Assembly: GCA_965230515.1 (NCBI GenBank)
Contig: OZ246007.1
Location: forward strand, 62,001 to 126,000
Direction: 5' to 3'
DNA from: JAJFKB01 sp965230515
GTDB lineage: Bacteria; Pseudomonadota; Gammaproteobacteria; Pseudomonadales; IMCC2047
DNA: 64,000 bases
In this document: positions 26,012-34,486 of the stretch, piece after piece
Layout of the letters: every line of letters starts with the position of its first letter
Numbering within the stretch: the stretch's first letter is position 1
The notes under the pieces: generated by a model
The model's input: only the letters and a program-made list of their open reading frames with translations
What the model was told of the DNA's origin: nothing
Database searches by the model: none
Position numbers and translations under genes: made by a program

Positions 26012-26197
26012 ATGGATAAACGATTACTGAATATATTGGCCTGCCCGATCTGCAAGGGGGAGCTGAAGCTGGATAAAGAAAAGAGTGAACTCATATGTAA
26101 ATTTGATGGTTTGGCATTTCCTGTCAGAGATGATGTTCCTGTGATGCTGGAGCAGGAGGCACGCACTCTGTCGACCGATGAGCGGTTGGATAAGTAG
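26012..26197 (+). CDS. Trm112 family protein (YcaR-like)
   Basis: A 61-residue protein of the Trm112/YcaR family. The start MDKRLLNILACPICKGEL carries the CPxC pair, and the later part LICKFDGLAFPVRDDVPVML is the family signature. Eukaryotic and archaeal members activate methyltransferases. In bacteria this small protein is almost always encoded between lpxK and kdsB, as here, with eight bases on each side. Its bacterial role is not settled. Confidence 0.92.
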   Translation: MDKRLLNILACPICKGELKLDKEKSELICKFDGLAFPVRDDVPVMLEQEARTLSTDERLDK

Positions 26198-26205
26198 GCG
26201 GAACG

Positions 26206-26979
26206 ATGGCTTTTATAGTGATTATTCCGGCACGCTACGCTTCGTCGCGTCTGCCTGGTAAGCCTTTGCTGGATATAGCGGGCAAACCGATGTTGCAGCA
26301 TGTCTATGAGCAGGCGCGCAAAAGTGGTGCGGAACAGATTATCATCGCAACTGATGATGAGCGTATCGAGTCTGCTGCTCATGGTTTTGGTGCGGAAGTC
26401 TGTATGACCTCTGCTGATCATGTTTCAGGTACTGACCGGTTGCAGGAGGTGGTGACAAAATACGCCTTTAAGGACAGGGACATTATTGTCAACGTACAGG
26501 GGGATGAACCATTAATTCCTCCCGGAAATATTGAACAGGTAGCACGTCTGCTGGCTGAGGATGCTGATGCGGGAATGGCGACACTAAGCGAACCGATATC
26601 GGAAATCGAGGAGCTATTGAATCCAAATGCGGTAAAAGTGGTATCCGATAAACAGGGCTATGCGCTCTATTTCAGTCGTGCGCCAATACCCTGGGCGCGG
26701 GATGAATTTGCAGATGGAAAAAGTCTGGAGCGCAGGCTGGAAAGCTTGCCTGCGAATAACTATCAGCGCCACATTGGTATCTATGCTTATCGGGTGGGGT
26801 TTCTGCATCAGTTCGTGCAGTGGCCGCAGGCACCAATTGAAGCCGCGGAGTCACTGGAGCAGTTAAGGGCAATTTGGAATGGTGTGCGGATCAAGCTGGC
26901 GCCTGCAATAGAGCCACCTCCGGTGGGTGTTGATACCGAACAGGATCTGGTCAGGGTGCGTGAAATATTATCTGCGTGA
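26206..26979 (+). CDS. kdsB: 3-deoxy-manno-octulosonate cytidylyltransferase KdsB
   Basis: A 257-residue cytoplasmic enzyme that makes CMP-Kdo for the lipopolysaccharide core. IIPARYASSRLPGKPL is the nucleotide-binding start. VNVQGDEPLI holds the metal-binding Asp, YFSRAPIPW and HIGIYAYR are sugar-site segments, and the end has GVDTEQDL. The length is the same as in other gammaproteobacteria. It follows the Trm112-like gene by eight bases in the lipid A operon, with GGAACG before ATG. Confidence 0.96.
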   Translation: MAFIVIIPARYASSRLPGKPLLDIAGKPMLQHVYEQARKSGAEQIIIATDDERIESAAHGFGAEVCMTSADHVSGTDRLQEVVTKYAFKDRDIIVNVQGDEPLIPPGNIEQVARLLAEDADAGMATLSEPISEIEELLNPNAVKVVSDKQGYALYFSRAPIPWARDEFADGKSLERRLESLPANNYQRHIGIYAYRVGFLHQFVQWPQAPIEAAESLEQLRAIWNGVRIKLAPAIEPPPVGVDTEQDLVRVREILSA

Positions 26980-27027
26980 GTAGGATCCATTGGAAAATGA
27001 GTATTTTGTGGGGCTTTTCTATTACTG

Positions 27028-27501
27028 ATGATGACTAAAGTACTTTTCGTGTGTTTGGGGAATATATGTCGCTCGCCAACGGCCGATGCTGTTTTTAGCA
27101 AAATGGTTGCGCAAGCGGGTTTAGAGGATTTGGTTGACGTAGATTCTGCCGGGACAGGCAGCTGGCACATCGGCCACCCTCCTGATCAACGCGCTACGGC
27201 TGCTGCAGCTCAGCGAGGGTATGATCTTTCATCGTTGCGAGCACGTCAGGTGGAGATCGATGATTTCCATCAATTTGATTATATATTGGCGATGGATGAA
27301 CAAAACATGGCTGATCTTAGTGCACTGTGTCCGCCGGATCATCAAGACAAGATCAGACTGTTTTTGGAGTTTTCCGCTGATGCAGATCTAACGGATGTGC
27401 CTGACCCCTATTATGGTGGAGAGGATGGTTTTGATCAGGTGTTAAACCTGGTTGAGTCCGCAGCTATCGGTTTGTTAAACCATATTAAAGCTCGTCACTA
27501 A
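27028..27501 (+). CDS. Low-molecular-weight protein-tyrosine phosphatase
   Basis: A 157-residue phosphatase. VCLGNICRSPTAD carries the C(x)5R signature with the nucleophile Cys near residue 10, and VPDPYYGG near residue 130 holds the general-acid Asp. The preceding ATG at 27028 or the next one at 27031 can start it. Its position between kdsB and murB is conserved in pseudomonads. Bacterial relatives counteract tyrosine kinases of exopolysaccharide synthesis, but no such kinase is in the window, so the substrate is open. Confidence 0.92.
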   Translation: MMTKVLFVCLGNICRSPTADAVFSKMVAQAGLEDLVDVDSAGTGSWHIGHPPDQRATAAAAQRGYDLSSLRARQVEIDDFHQFDYILAMDEQNMADLSALCPPDHQDKIRLFLEFSADADLTDVPDPYYGGEDGFDQVLNLVESAAIGLLNHIKARH

Positions 27502-27521
27502 TCATTGACAACCAGTCTCGT

Positions 27522-28544
27522 ATGCAATTTAAATCCGATCATCCGTTAACAGACCATAACAGCTTCGGGTTTGAGTTGAAAACGGCCTATTGGGCTTGCG
27601 CTGAAACAGTTGAAGATATACGTGAGGCACTGAATTTCTGTAGAGAGAAAGCGCTACCGATAATGGTGCTGGGGGAGGGTAGTAATGTTGTAATTGCTGC
27701 AGATTTCCCCGGTTTGGTGTTGCGAATTGCTGTTCCGGGAATTGAAATCATCAGGCAGGATAAAGCCAGGGTATGGGTTAAAGTTGGTGCCGGGGTGAAT
27801 TGGCATTCGCTGGTTCAGTGGAGTCTTGATCATGACCTTGGTGGCCTTGAGAATCTTGCGTTGATTCCGGGCTCTGTGGGAGCTGCACCGATCCAAAATA
27901 TCGGTGCCTATGGTGTGGAATTGAAAACCTGTTTCAATAGCCTGCAAGCGGTGTCCAGGGAAACCGGCGAGTTAGTACATTTTAGCCGGGAGGATTGTGA
28001 TTTCGCCTATCGGGATAGCGTATTCAAGAGAGAACTGCGTGACCGTTATATTATCGTCCATGTAACGCTGTGTTTATCGGAAAATCCCGATTTAAGGATG
28101 GAGTATGGTGAGATCCGTTCGCAGCTGGCGGCAATGGGAGTGTTGGTGCCGGATACGAGATCAGTTGCCCAGGCGGTGATGCAAATTCGGCAGCGTAAAT
28201 TGCCTGACCCCGCAAATTTGGGTAATACGGGTAGTTTCTTCAAAAATCCGGTGATAAACCGCGATCATTTCGCTCAGTTGCTGCAGGAGTATCCAGACAT
28301 TGTCGGCTACGCGGAAGGGGATCTGGTAAAAGTCGCTGCCGGCTGGTTGATTGAGCAATGTGGTTGGAAAGGGTATCGCATCGGTGATGCCGGGGTACAT
28401 GAATTGCAGTCATTGGTGCTGGTTAATTACGGAAATGCCAGTGCCCGGCAGATTTTAAATCTGGCAAATAAAATTCGCAGCTCCGTCAGGGAAGCCTTTG
28501 GTCTCGATTTGGAGTTAGAGCCGAGGGTATACGGGCAAGGTTGA
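27522..28544 (+). CDS. murB: UDP-N-acetylenolpyruvoylglucosamine reductase MurB
   Basis: A 340-residue FAD enzyme that completes UDP-MurNAc in peptidoglycan synthesis. The FAD-binding part carries VLGEGSNVV, and LALIPGSVGAAPIQNIGAYG is the core motif. FAYRDSVFK supplies the Tyr of the long form, and NTGSFFKNPV the catalytic Ser. The C-terminus has AGWLIEQCGWKG and the catalytic Glu near LDLELEPRV. It is a type I MurB like that of E. coli (342). It is the last gene of the envelope operon and converges on rne. Confidence 0.96.
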   Translation: MQFKSDHPLTDHNSFGFELKTAYWACAETVEDIREALNFCREKALPIMVLGEGSNVVIAADFPGLVLRIAVPGIEIIRQDKARVWVKVGAGVNWHSLVQWSLDHDLGGLENLALIPGSVGAAPIQNIGAYGVELKTCFNSLQAVSRETGELVHFSREDCDFAYRDSVFKRELRDRYIIVHVTLCLSENPDLRMEYGEIRSQLAAMGVLVPDTRSVAQAVMQIRQRKLPDPANLGNTGSFFKNPVINRDHFAQLLQEYPDIVGYAEGDLVKVAAGWLIEQCGWKGYRIGDAGVHELQSLVLVNYGNASARQILNLANKIRSSVREAFGLDLELEPRVYGQG

Positions 28545-28624
28545 TTCAGGCGAAATATAATGGACTGAACGTTATTCTCCTATCTGGCAGGGCAGGGAAA
28601 TAACGTTTGAGGTATCAGAATGCA

Positions 28625-28653
28625 GCCATCCGTATCGATTAGATACGGATGGC
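28625..28653. other. 12-bp perfect stem-loop at the murB/rne convergence
   Basis: The left arm 28625-28636 and right arm 28642-28653 pair fully around a five-base loop, nine bases from the rne stop. There is no T-run on either side, so it is not a standard terminator, but it could stop RNase trimming of the rne or murB message. A second, wider inverted repeat (28568-28576 with 28599-28607, 9 bp, 22-base loop) lies next to it. Confidence 0.65.
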
Positions 28654-28661
28654 GTAAATCA

Positions 28662-31600
28662 TTACTGCACTTTTTTATCGGTTTCCGAGGGCTGTTCAGC
28701 TTCAGAATCAGCTTGATCGGTATCTTTATTCGCTGCGCCGGGCTGCTCTTCCCTGGATGTGAATTCCAAAGTGGATACAGGCGGAGTGGTCGGCGTATTC
28801 TCTTTCTGGCCGCTGTCCTCTGTTCTGCCATTATCACTGGTAGCTGCAGGTGCTGTTGTTACCTTTTCCGAAATCACAGGCTTTTCTGCTTTGGCTTCGG
28901 CAGACGGTGCAGTCTCTTTCTCTTCCACTACGGCTGTTTTAACATCGGGTTGAGATTGAATCTTTGCTGACTCAGCAACGGTATCAACAGCTTTGGGCAC
29001 GCCTTCACCAGCCGGAGCAGTATCCGCAGACGCTGTTTGAAGCGCTTCCTGTTCGCGCTTCCGTCGGCGTATTTCTCGCGGATCGTTAGCAGCCCGTCGG
29101 GGTTGGTTTGATTCTTCAGACCTGTTGTCCTGCTCGGCGACGGTTGTGGTGGTAGCACTCAAATCACTCTTCGGAGCGTCTTCTTTTGTTGCGTCCACCA
29201 GAGGTTGTTCGCCTTTTGAGGTGGTTTCGGTTGCAGATGGCTGGGGTTGAGTTTGCACACTGCTATGCTCCTGCTCCACCTTTGGTGCGCGCGGCGCGCT
29301 GTCATTTTTCTCCGTGCTTCGCAGATCTTTAAGACCGGCTCGGTCCTCTGTATTTGACGGTTTTTGTTGCGGTTCATTCGGAGGTTGTGGGGGCGCCACT
29401 TCATCACGAACCGAAGGCGTCAGTTCAGTCTGGACCGAATCAGTCCTGGACGGCTGTTGTTCATTGGCCGTTTGTGGAGTTTCCGGTGACGTGGGCTCAA
29501 TTTGCCTTTGCGTATCCCCGGCCTGACTATGAATGTCCGCGGTTTGCTTAACAGATACAGGCTCGATGTTACGATTTTGTTTCAAATCGGTGGCTTTCTC
29601 AACAACCTGCTCTTCTTTTACAGCGGCATCGACTGGTTTGGCTGGTGTTTCAATGTTATCAGTTGCCAGAGAGGTTGCTGCGGCTACCGCCGGCTTTGAA
29701 CTGGTCGGGGTGTTGCCTGACTGCTCCGGTTTTGATGCCCTGTTTCGCTCGTTGCGGCGATTCTTTGAGCCTCTCTCAGTATTTGGGGCCTTATCTTTTC
29801 GCGGCTCCTTTTTACTGTTGGCAACCTCGTTGCTTTTTGGCTCCTGCACGGTTTTTTTCGTTCCCTGAGATGAATCGTTTGCCGATTTGCTCTGATCACC
29901 TCTGTTGCGTTCACGACGTTGCGGCGTTCGATTTCCGTTTCTGGTACGTACGTTCTTGTTACCGCTGGAGGCCTTTTTGGAACTATCCGAACCGGTTGTC
30001 TCCGTCGCTTCTGCTTGCTTACGTTGGCGGGGTTGTTGCCGTTGCCCACCACTTTTTCTGGTTTTGCGCTTACCCTCTTGTCCCGTATCTTTCGCAACAT
30101 TCTCTTTACGGGTACGTTTCTTGGGTTGTGCTTCAGCCCTTTTGGGTTTAGCAGCCTTTGGCCGTTCATTTACTTCAGCTTGCTCGGCTTCAGGTTCGCT
30201 TCCCAGCAACCCTTTGAACAGACGTTTGATTAACCCGGGCTTTTCAGGTTGTGGGTCCTGTTTAATCGGCGGCCTGTTGCCAGGCATAACTGTTTTCACT
30301 GCGGCTTCGGTTTTTTTGCCTCCGGCCGGGGCGATCGGTTCTGGCTTGTCCTCTTCCTCTTCGATCAGATCATAACTGGCATCTGTTGTCTGGATGATTT
30401 CGTTGTCATCACGGATGCGTTTGACCTCGAAGTGTGGCGTTTCCAGGTTGGGGTTCGGAATAATAACGACCTTCGTGCCCTTGCGGTTCTCTATCTCGGC
30501 AATGTTCTGGCGCTTTTCGTTTAATAGATAGGTTGCAACCGGGACCGGCAAGATTGCATGGATCTGCTCGGTTCGATCTTTAAAGGACTCCTCCTCAATC
30601 AGCCTCATTATTGAGAGCGATAGAGATTCAATGCTCAGAATGGAGCCATGGCCATTACAGCGTGGGCATACGATGGTGCTGGTTTCGCCAAGCGAAGGTC
30701 GCAGCCGCTGACGTGACATTTCAAGCAGTCCAAAACGTGAAATTCGTCCTACCTGAATTCTGGCGCGATCAAGTTTCAGCGCAGCCCTTAACTGGTTTTC
30801 AATTTCGCGTTGGTTTCGGTTGTTCATCATATCGATAAAGTCGATTACAACTAAACCACCCATGTCTCTTAATCGCAGTTGCCGAGCGATCTCATCTGCG
30901 GCTTCCCGATTAGTATTAAGTGCGGTTTCTTCGATATCACTGCCCTTGGTTGCTCGAGCGGAGTTGATGTCGATAGAGATCAGAGCTTCGGTCGGGTCGA
31001 TGACAATCGATCCTCCAGAGGGTAGTTTTACCTCCCGCTGAAAAGCGGTTTCTATCTGACTTTCAATATGATAGCGATTAAACAGCGGTACTTTATCTTC
31101 ATAGAGTTTGATTTTACTCTGATAGTGCGGCATGACCTGACTGATAAACTGAAAAGCCTCCCGGTGAACTTCCGGGTCATCAATCAGTACTTCAGAGATA
31201 TCCTTGCGCAGATAATCACGAATGGCGCGAATGATCAGGTTACTTTCCTGATAAACGAGGAAAGGTGCTCGATTTTCCAGTGCCGCTTTGGTGATTGCTT
31301 CCCATAATTGCAGCAGGTAGTCCAGGTCCCACTGTAGTTCCTCAATACTTTTTCCAACACCGGCAGTGCGGACGATAACACCTGTTTCGTCAGGGATTTT
31401 CAGTTGAGCGAGAATATCGCGAAGCTCGGTTCTTTCCTCCCCTTCGATGCGGCGGGAAATACCCCCGGCTCTTGGATTATTGGGCATTAATACCAGGTAG
31501 CGCCCGGCAAGGCTGATAAAGGTGGTTAACGCGGCGCCCTTGTTGCCCCGTTCCTCTTTCTCAACCTGAACGATCAGTTCCTGTCCCTCTTTAATGACAT

Positions 31601-31877
31601 CCTTGATGTTAACGCGGCCCTTAATTTCTTTGGGCTGCTTCATAAAGTATTCGCGGGAAATTTCTTTCAGTGGCAGGAAGCCGTGTCGCTCGGCGCCGAA
31701 ATCAACAAATGCAGCCTCCAGACTTGGCTCCACGCGGGTGATTTTACCCCGATAGATATTGGCTTTTTTTTGTTCTCTTGAACCAGACTCGATATCCAGA
31801 TCATATAAACGTTGTCCATCGACCAGGGCAACGCGCAACTCCTCTGGCTGAGTTGCATTAATTAACATTCTTTTCAT
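28662..31877 (-). CDS. rne: Ribonuclease E
   Basis: A 1071-residue endoribonuclease and degradosome scaffold. It starts MKRMLINATQPEELRVA, followed by the S1 domain (about 35-125), the 5' sensor and RNase H-like parts, and the DNase I-like catalytic part with IDINSARAT and VVIDFIDMM, which hold the metal-binding Asp residues. The zinc link is CPRCNGHG near residue 405. From about residue 520 the chain is low-complexity, rich in Arg, Lys, Pro, Gln and Glu, as usual. RRAANDPREIRRRK at about residue 927 resembles a short conserved Arg-rich RNA-binding segment. The gene diverges from rluC across 836 bases, in which a structured leader is likely. Confidence 0.97.
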   Translation of the reverse strand: MKRMLINATQPEELRVALVDGQRLYDLDIESGSREQKKANIYRGKITRVEPSLEAAFVDFGAERHGFLPLKEISREYFMKQPKEIKGRVNIKDVIKEGQELIVQVEKEERGNKGAALTTFISLAGRYLVLMPNNPRAGGISRRIEGEERTELRDILAQLKIPDETGVIVRTAGVGKSIEELQWDLDYLLQLWEAITKAALENRAPFLVYQESNLIIRAIRDYLRKDISEVLIDDPEVHREAFQFISQVMPHYQSKIKLYEDKVPLFNRYHIESQIETAFQREVKLPSGGSIVIDPTEALISIDINSARATKGSDIEETALNTNREAADEIARQLRLRDMGGLVVIDFIDMMNNRNQREIENQLRAALKLDRARIQVGRISRFGLLEMSRQRLRPSLGETSTIVCPRCNGHGSILSIESLSLSIMRLIEEESFKDRTEQIHAILPVPVATYLLNEKRQNIAEIENRKGTKVVIIPNPNLETPHFEVKRIRDDNEIIQTTDASYDLIEEEEDKPEPIAPAGGKKTEAAVKTVMPGNRPPIKQDPQPEKPGLIKRLFKGLLGSEPEAEQAEVNERPKAAKPKRAEAQPKKRTRKENVAKDTGQEGKRKTRKSGGQRQQPRQRKQAEATETTGSDSSKKASSGNKNVRTRNGNRTPQRRERNRGDQSKSANDSSQGTKKTVQEPKSNEVANSKKEPRKDKAPNTERGSKNRRNERNRASKPEQSGNTPTSSKPAVAAATSLATDNIETPAKPVDAAVKEEQVVEKATDLKQNRNIEPVSVKQTADIHSQAGDTQRQIEPTSPETPQTANEQQPSRTDSVQTELTPSVRDEVAPPQPPNEPQQKPSNTEDRAGLKDLRSTEKNDSAPRAPKVEQEHSSVQTQPQPSATETTSKGEQPLVDATKEDAPKSDLSATTTTVAEQDNRSEESNQPRRAANDPREIRRRKREQEALQTASADTAPAGEGVPKAVDTVAESAKIQSQPDVKTAVVEEKETAPSAEAKAEKPVISEKVTTAPAATSDNGRTEDSGQKENTPTTPPVSTLEFTSREEQPGAANKDTDQADSEAEQPSETDKKVQ

Positions 31878-32713
31878 GTGACTCTATTGCTCGTTAGGCG
31901 GGACCTTACGACAACAGAACCAGATTTGTTTCGCTCAAAAACTGTTTGCCGCTTGCTGTGGATCATCTATCTACAGCAAAAACGGTAGTGGGTTTAAAAA
32001 TGCTAGTTAAGCAAAAGTATAATATTAAAACCTTTTAAAACAGTTTGTTACGTTAAAATCTGGAGCTACTATTATGTTCAAACAGGAAATATATCGTCGT
32101 TACCTGGCAATGCTGCAGCGTGTAATTCAGGGCTGCTACTACGGGTTAGTACTCTGCCGTAGGATGCCTGCTTCAAATTCGATTTATACTCTATCTGGTT
32201 GTTGCACCTGCTAAAAATTGCGGTGATCAAACTCGATAAATTCATCGAAAATTTCACTATTCAGTTAAACAGAATAACCGTCTTAAACAACTGCCCCCGG
32301 ACTTCATGGGCCCAACATTTCATTTGCGACTACACTTCTGGGACAATTGCCGACTATTGCTGATTAATGATCTGACGTATTTATCTTTCCTTTTATCAAG
32401 TTAACTTATTTCACTTAATATTGAATGGTAGCGCGTTGTCTCGGTCACGCAGTTATACTACCCACCCAATGTTATCATTGGGCACCTGAATCTTGTTTAG
32501 GCATACAACGGCACTTTTGCCGTGATGCATCTAGGTTAATGTAAATTGTCTCGCTTAGCCTGTACAATGCGCTCGTCCGGTATTAATCGTACAAAACGGG
32601 ACGCGCAGATGGAAAAGCGCACGCCAATATAGCAATAAACGGCTGCCACATCAAATAGACATTAACATCAATTAGATAGGCGGCTGTATTAAAGCGCGAT
32701 CAGAATCTTCTCT
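31878..32713. promoter_or_regulatory. Long rne-rluC intergenic region with several stem-loops
   Basis: 836 bases without an obvious long gene separate the divergent rne and rluC. In E. coli the rne message has a long structured leader used for self-control by RNase E, and this region would hold its counterpart. Stem-loops seen: 31953-31959 with 31973-31979 (7 bp), 32139-32144 with 32157-32162 (6 bp), 32465-32471 with 32476-32482 (7 bp, four-base loop) and 32508-32513 with 32518-32523 (6 bp, with an outer pairing). I could not match them to the known E. coli hairpins, nor find a clear promoter pair for either gene. Confidence 0.55.
32074..32214 (+). CDS. Possible small gene, 46 residues
   Basis: An open frame from ATG 32074 to TAA 32214 inside the rne-rluC gap. 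GGAG stands about 11 bases before the start, and TATAAT at 32018-32023 could be a -10, though no good -35 lies before it. The product begins MFKQEIYRRYLAML, contains an amphipathic basic helix, and ends with several Cys (SGCCTC). I do not recognise it. The frame also overlaps a predicted stem-loop, so it may be an artefact of the rne leader on the other strand. Confidence 0.25.
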   Translation: MFKQEIYRRYLAMLQRVIQGCYYGLVLCRRMPASNSIYTLSGCCTC

Positions 32714-33670
32714 ATGGTAAATGAAAACAGCGAAAACAGCCTGAAAGTCCGCCAGGTCACGGTTGATGAATCGGTTGTTGGGCAACGTCTTGATAATTTC
32801 TTGCGTACACAACTTAAAGGTGTCCCCAAAAACCATATCTATCGGATTATCCGTAAAGGAGAGGTTCGGGTTAACAAAGGGCGTATCAAGCCGGAATATA
32901 AGCTTAAAAATGGTGATCTGGTTCGAATTCCACCGGTTAGGGTAAGTGAAAAAGCAAATTCCCCAACTATTGAGCGGGGCTTTGCCCGAAAACTTGAGCG
33001 GGCTATTCTTTATGAGGATGACCGGTTAATGGTCATTAACAAACCTTCAGGATTGGCGGTTCATGGTGGCAGTGGCGTCAGCTTTGGGTTGATTGAAGCG
33101 TTACGCCAAATTCGGCCAGATCAGAAAATGCTGGAGTTGGTGCACCGACTCGATAGGGAGACGTCAGGCTGTGTTATGCTGGCCAAGAAACGCAGTATGC
33201 TGAAATTTCTACATCAACAGCTCAGAGAGGATGGTGTCGAGAAGTATTATAAGGCGCTGGTATATGGGCGTTGGCCAAACCGCAAAAAAGTGGTCGACGC
33301 GCCATTACGTAAAAATGTACTGAAGTCTGGCGAGCGTATTGTTAATGTAGATGATGAGGGTAAGCGATCCAGGACAGAATTTAAACTCTGCTCACGTTAC
33401 GCTGGATATAGTTTGATTGAGGCTAAGCCGGTAACCGGACGTACTCATCAGATACGGGTGCATTGCCGTCATGCGGGATACCCGATTGCAGGGGATCCGA
33501 AGTATGCCGAGGATACGGCGAATGCCCAAGCCAGGAGGTTGGGTTTGAAAAGGCTTTTTCTGCATGCAGAGCAGCTCAACATACCACAGCCTGACACTGA
33601 GAAGACACTCAGGGTGATCGCTCCATTAGATTCCGAGCTGGTTGCTTTTCTGAATGGCCTGGGTGAGTAG
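32714..33670 (+). CDS. rluC: 23S rRNA pseudouridine synthase RluC
   Basis: A 318-residue enzyme that makes pseudouridines at positions equivalent to 955, 2504 and 2580 of 23S rRNA. Residues about 12-75 form an S4 RNA-binding domain (VGQRLDNFLRTQLKGVPKN). The catalytic block is ELVHRLDRETSGC with the Asp nucleophile. RTHQIRVHCRHAGYPIAGDPKYA is the RluA-family signature. It is the divergent neighbour of rne, a near-universal arrangement in gammaproteobacteria. It starts at ATG 32714 with no strong ribosome site visible. Confidence 0.95.
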   Translation: MVNENSENSLKVRQVTVDESVVGQRLDNFLRTQLKGVPKNHIYRIIRKGEVRVNKGRIKPEYKLKNGDLVRIPPVRVSEKANSPTIERGFARKLERAILYEDDRLMVINKPSGLAVHGGSGVSFGLIEALRQIRPDQKMLELVHRLDRETSGCVMLAKKRSMLKFLHQQLREDGVEKYYKALVYGRWPNRKKVVDAPLRKNVLKSGERIVNVDDEGKRSRTEFKLCSRYAGYSLIEAKPVTGRTHQIRVHCRHAGYPIAGDPKYAEDTANAQARRLGLKRLFLHAEQLNIPQPDTEKTLRVIAPLDSELVAFLNGLGE

Positions 33671-33705
33671 AGCAGTAGTTAAATTGAAATTCAAGGTGTA
33701 GTTTT

Positions 33706-34365
33706 TTGTACTCATTAATTATTTTTGATTGGGATGGTACGCTTGTCGATTCGGCGCAGAGAATAGTGACCTGTATGCAGATTTCCATGCGGGAGGTAGG
33801 GTTGCCGGTTCGAAGTGATGAGCAGATACGTAATATTATCGGCTTGGGTTTGCCTGAGGCTTTTAAGGAACTCTACCCGGATCTGGGAAAGCCGGAAATG
33901 GAACTGATAAGGGAATATTATTCGCAGCACTTTGTGAGCAACAGTATTCCGCCTTCACAGTTTTTTCCTGGTGTGCAGGAAAGCTTGTCATCGTTATATG
34001 AAGAGGCATTTACCCTGGCGGTTGCAACGGGAAAAAGCCGAAGGGGTTTGAATCGGGTATTCAATGAGATCCCGTTTAGCCATTTTTTTTCAGCCAGTCG
34101 TTGTGCTGATGAAACGAAATCGAAACCTCACCCTCAAATGATCTATGAGTTGTTGGAAGAAACAGGTGTCGAGAAGGATCAAGCGCTGATGGTGGGTGAT
34201 ACGGAATTCGATATGGCTATGGCGGAACGAGCGGGAATTGATCGGGTAGCCGTGAGTTACGGTGTACATGGGCCAGACCGGCTGACAAAATACAAGCCGG
34301 TACTGATGGCTGATGAAATCACTCAATTACGTGATTGGTTAATGGGTCAGGTACAAAGCAATTAA
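33706..34365 (+). CDS. HAD-family hydrolase (phosphoglycolate phosphatase-like)
   Basis: A 219-residue haloacid-dehalogenase-fold phosphatase. FDWDGTLVDS at residues 7-16 is motif I with the nucleophile Asp, AVATGKSRRG is motif II, and the Lys of SKPHPQM and MVGDTEFDM make up motifs III and IV. The cap is the small helical type of Gph/PgmB relatives. Start at TTG 33706, seven bases after AAGGTG; the usual N-terminal YSLIIFDWDGT begins right there. It sits between rluC and sppA, as in pseudomonads. Its substrate is not known. Confidence 0.9.
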   Translation: MYSLIIFDWDGTLVDSAQRIVTCMQISMREVGLPVRSDEQIRNIIGLGLPEAFKELYPDLGKPEMELIREYYSQHFVSNSIPPSQFFPGVQESLSSLYEEAFTLAVATGKSRRGLNRVFNEIPFSHFFSASRCADETKSKPHPQMIYELLEETGVEKDQALMVGDTEFDMAMAERAGIDRVAVSYGVHGPDRLTKYKPVLMADEITQLRDWLMGQVQSN

Positions 34366-34486
34366 GGCTTTGTTGCTTTGTATAACCGGTACCACTTGGT
34401 TTTGAATATCTGGCCGGTTTAGCAAAATAATGGTCCTGCCAACCTTTAATCTGGTAAAAATATAGAATCAATTTATGGAGATTTGA

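Noticed and set aside
29314..30524. Several long plus-strand frames opposite the rne C-terminal part
   Set aside because: They are shadows of the low-complexity rne coding sequence. Their products are Ser/Phe/Cys-rich junk and they lack ribosome sites.
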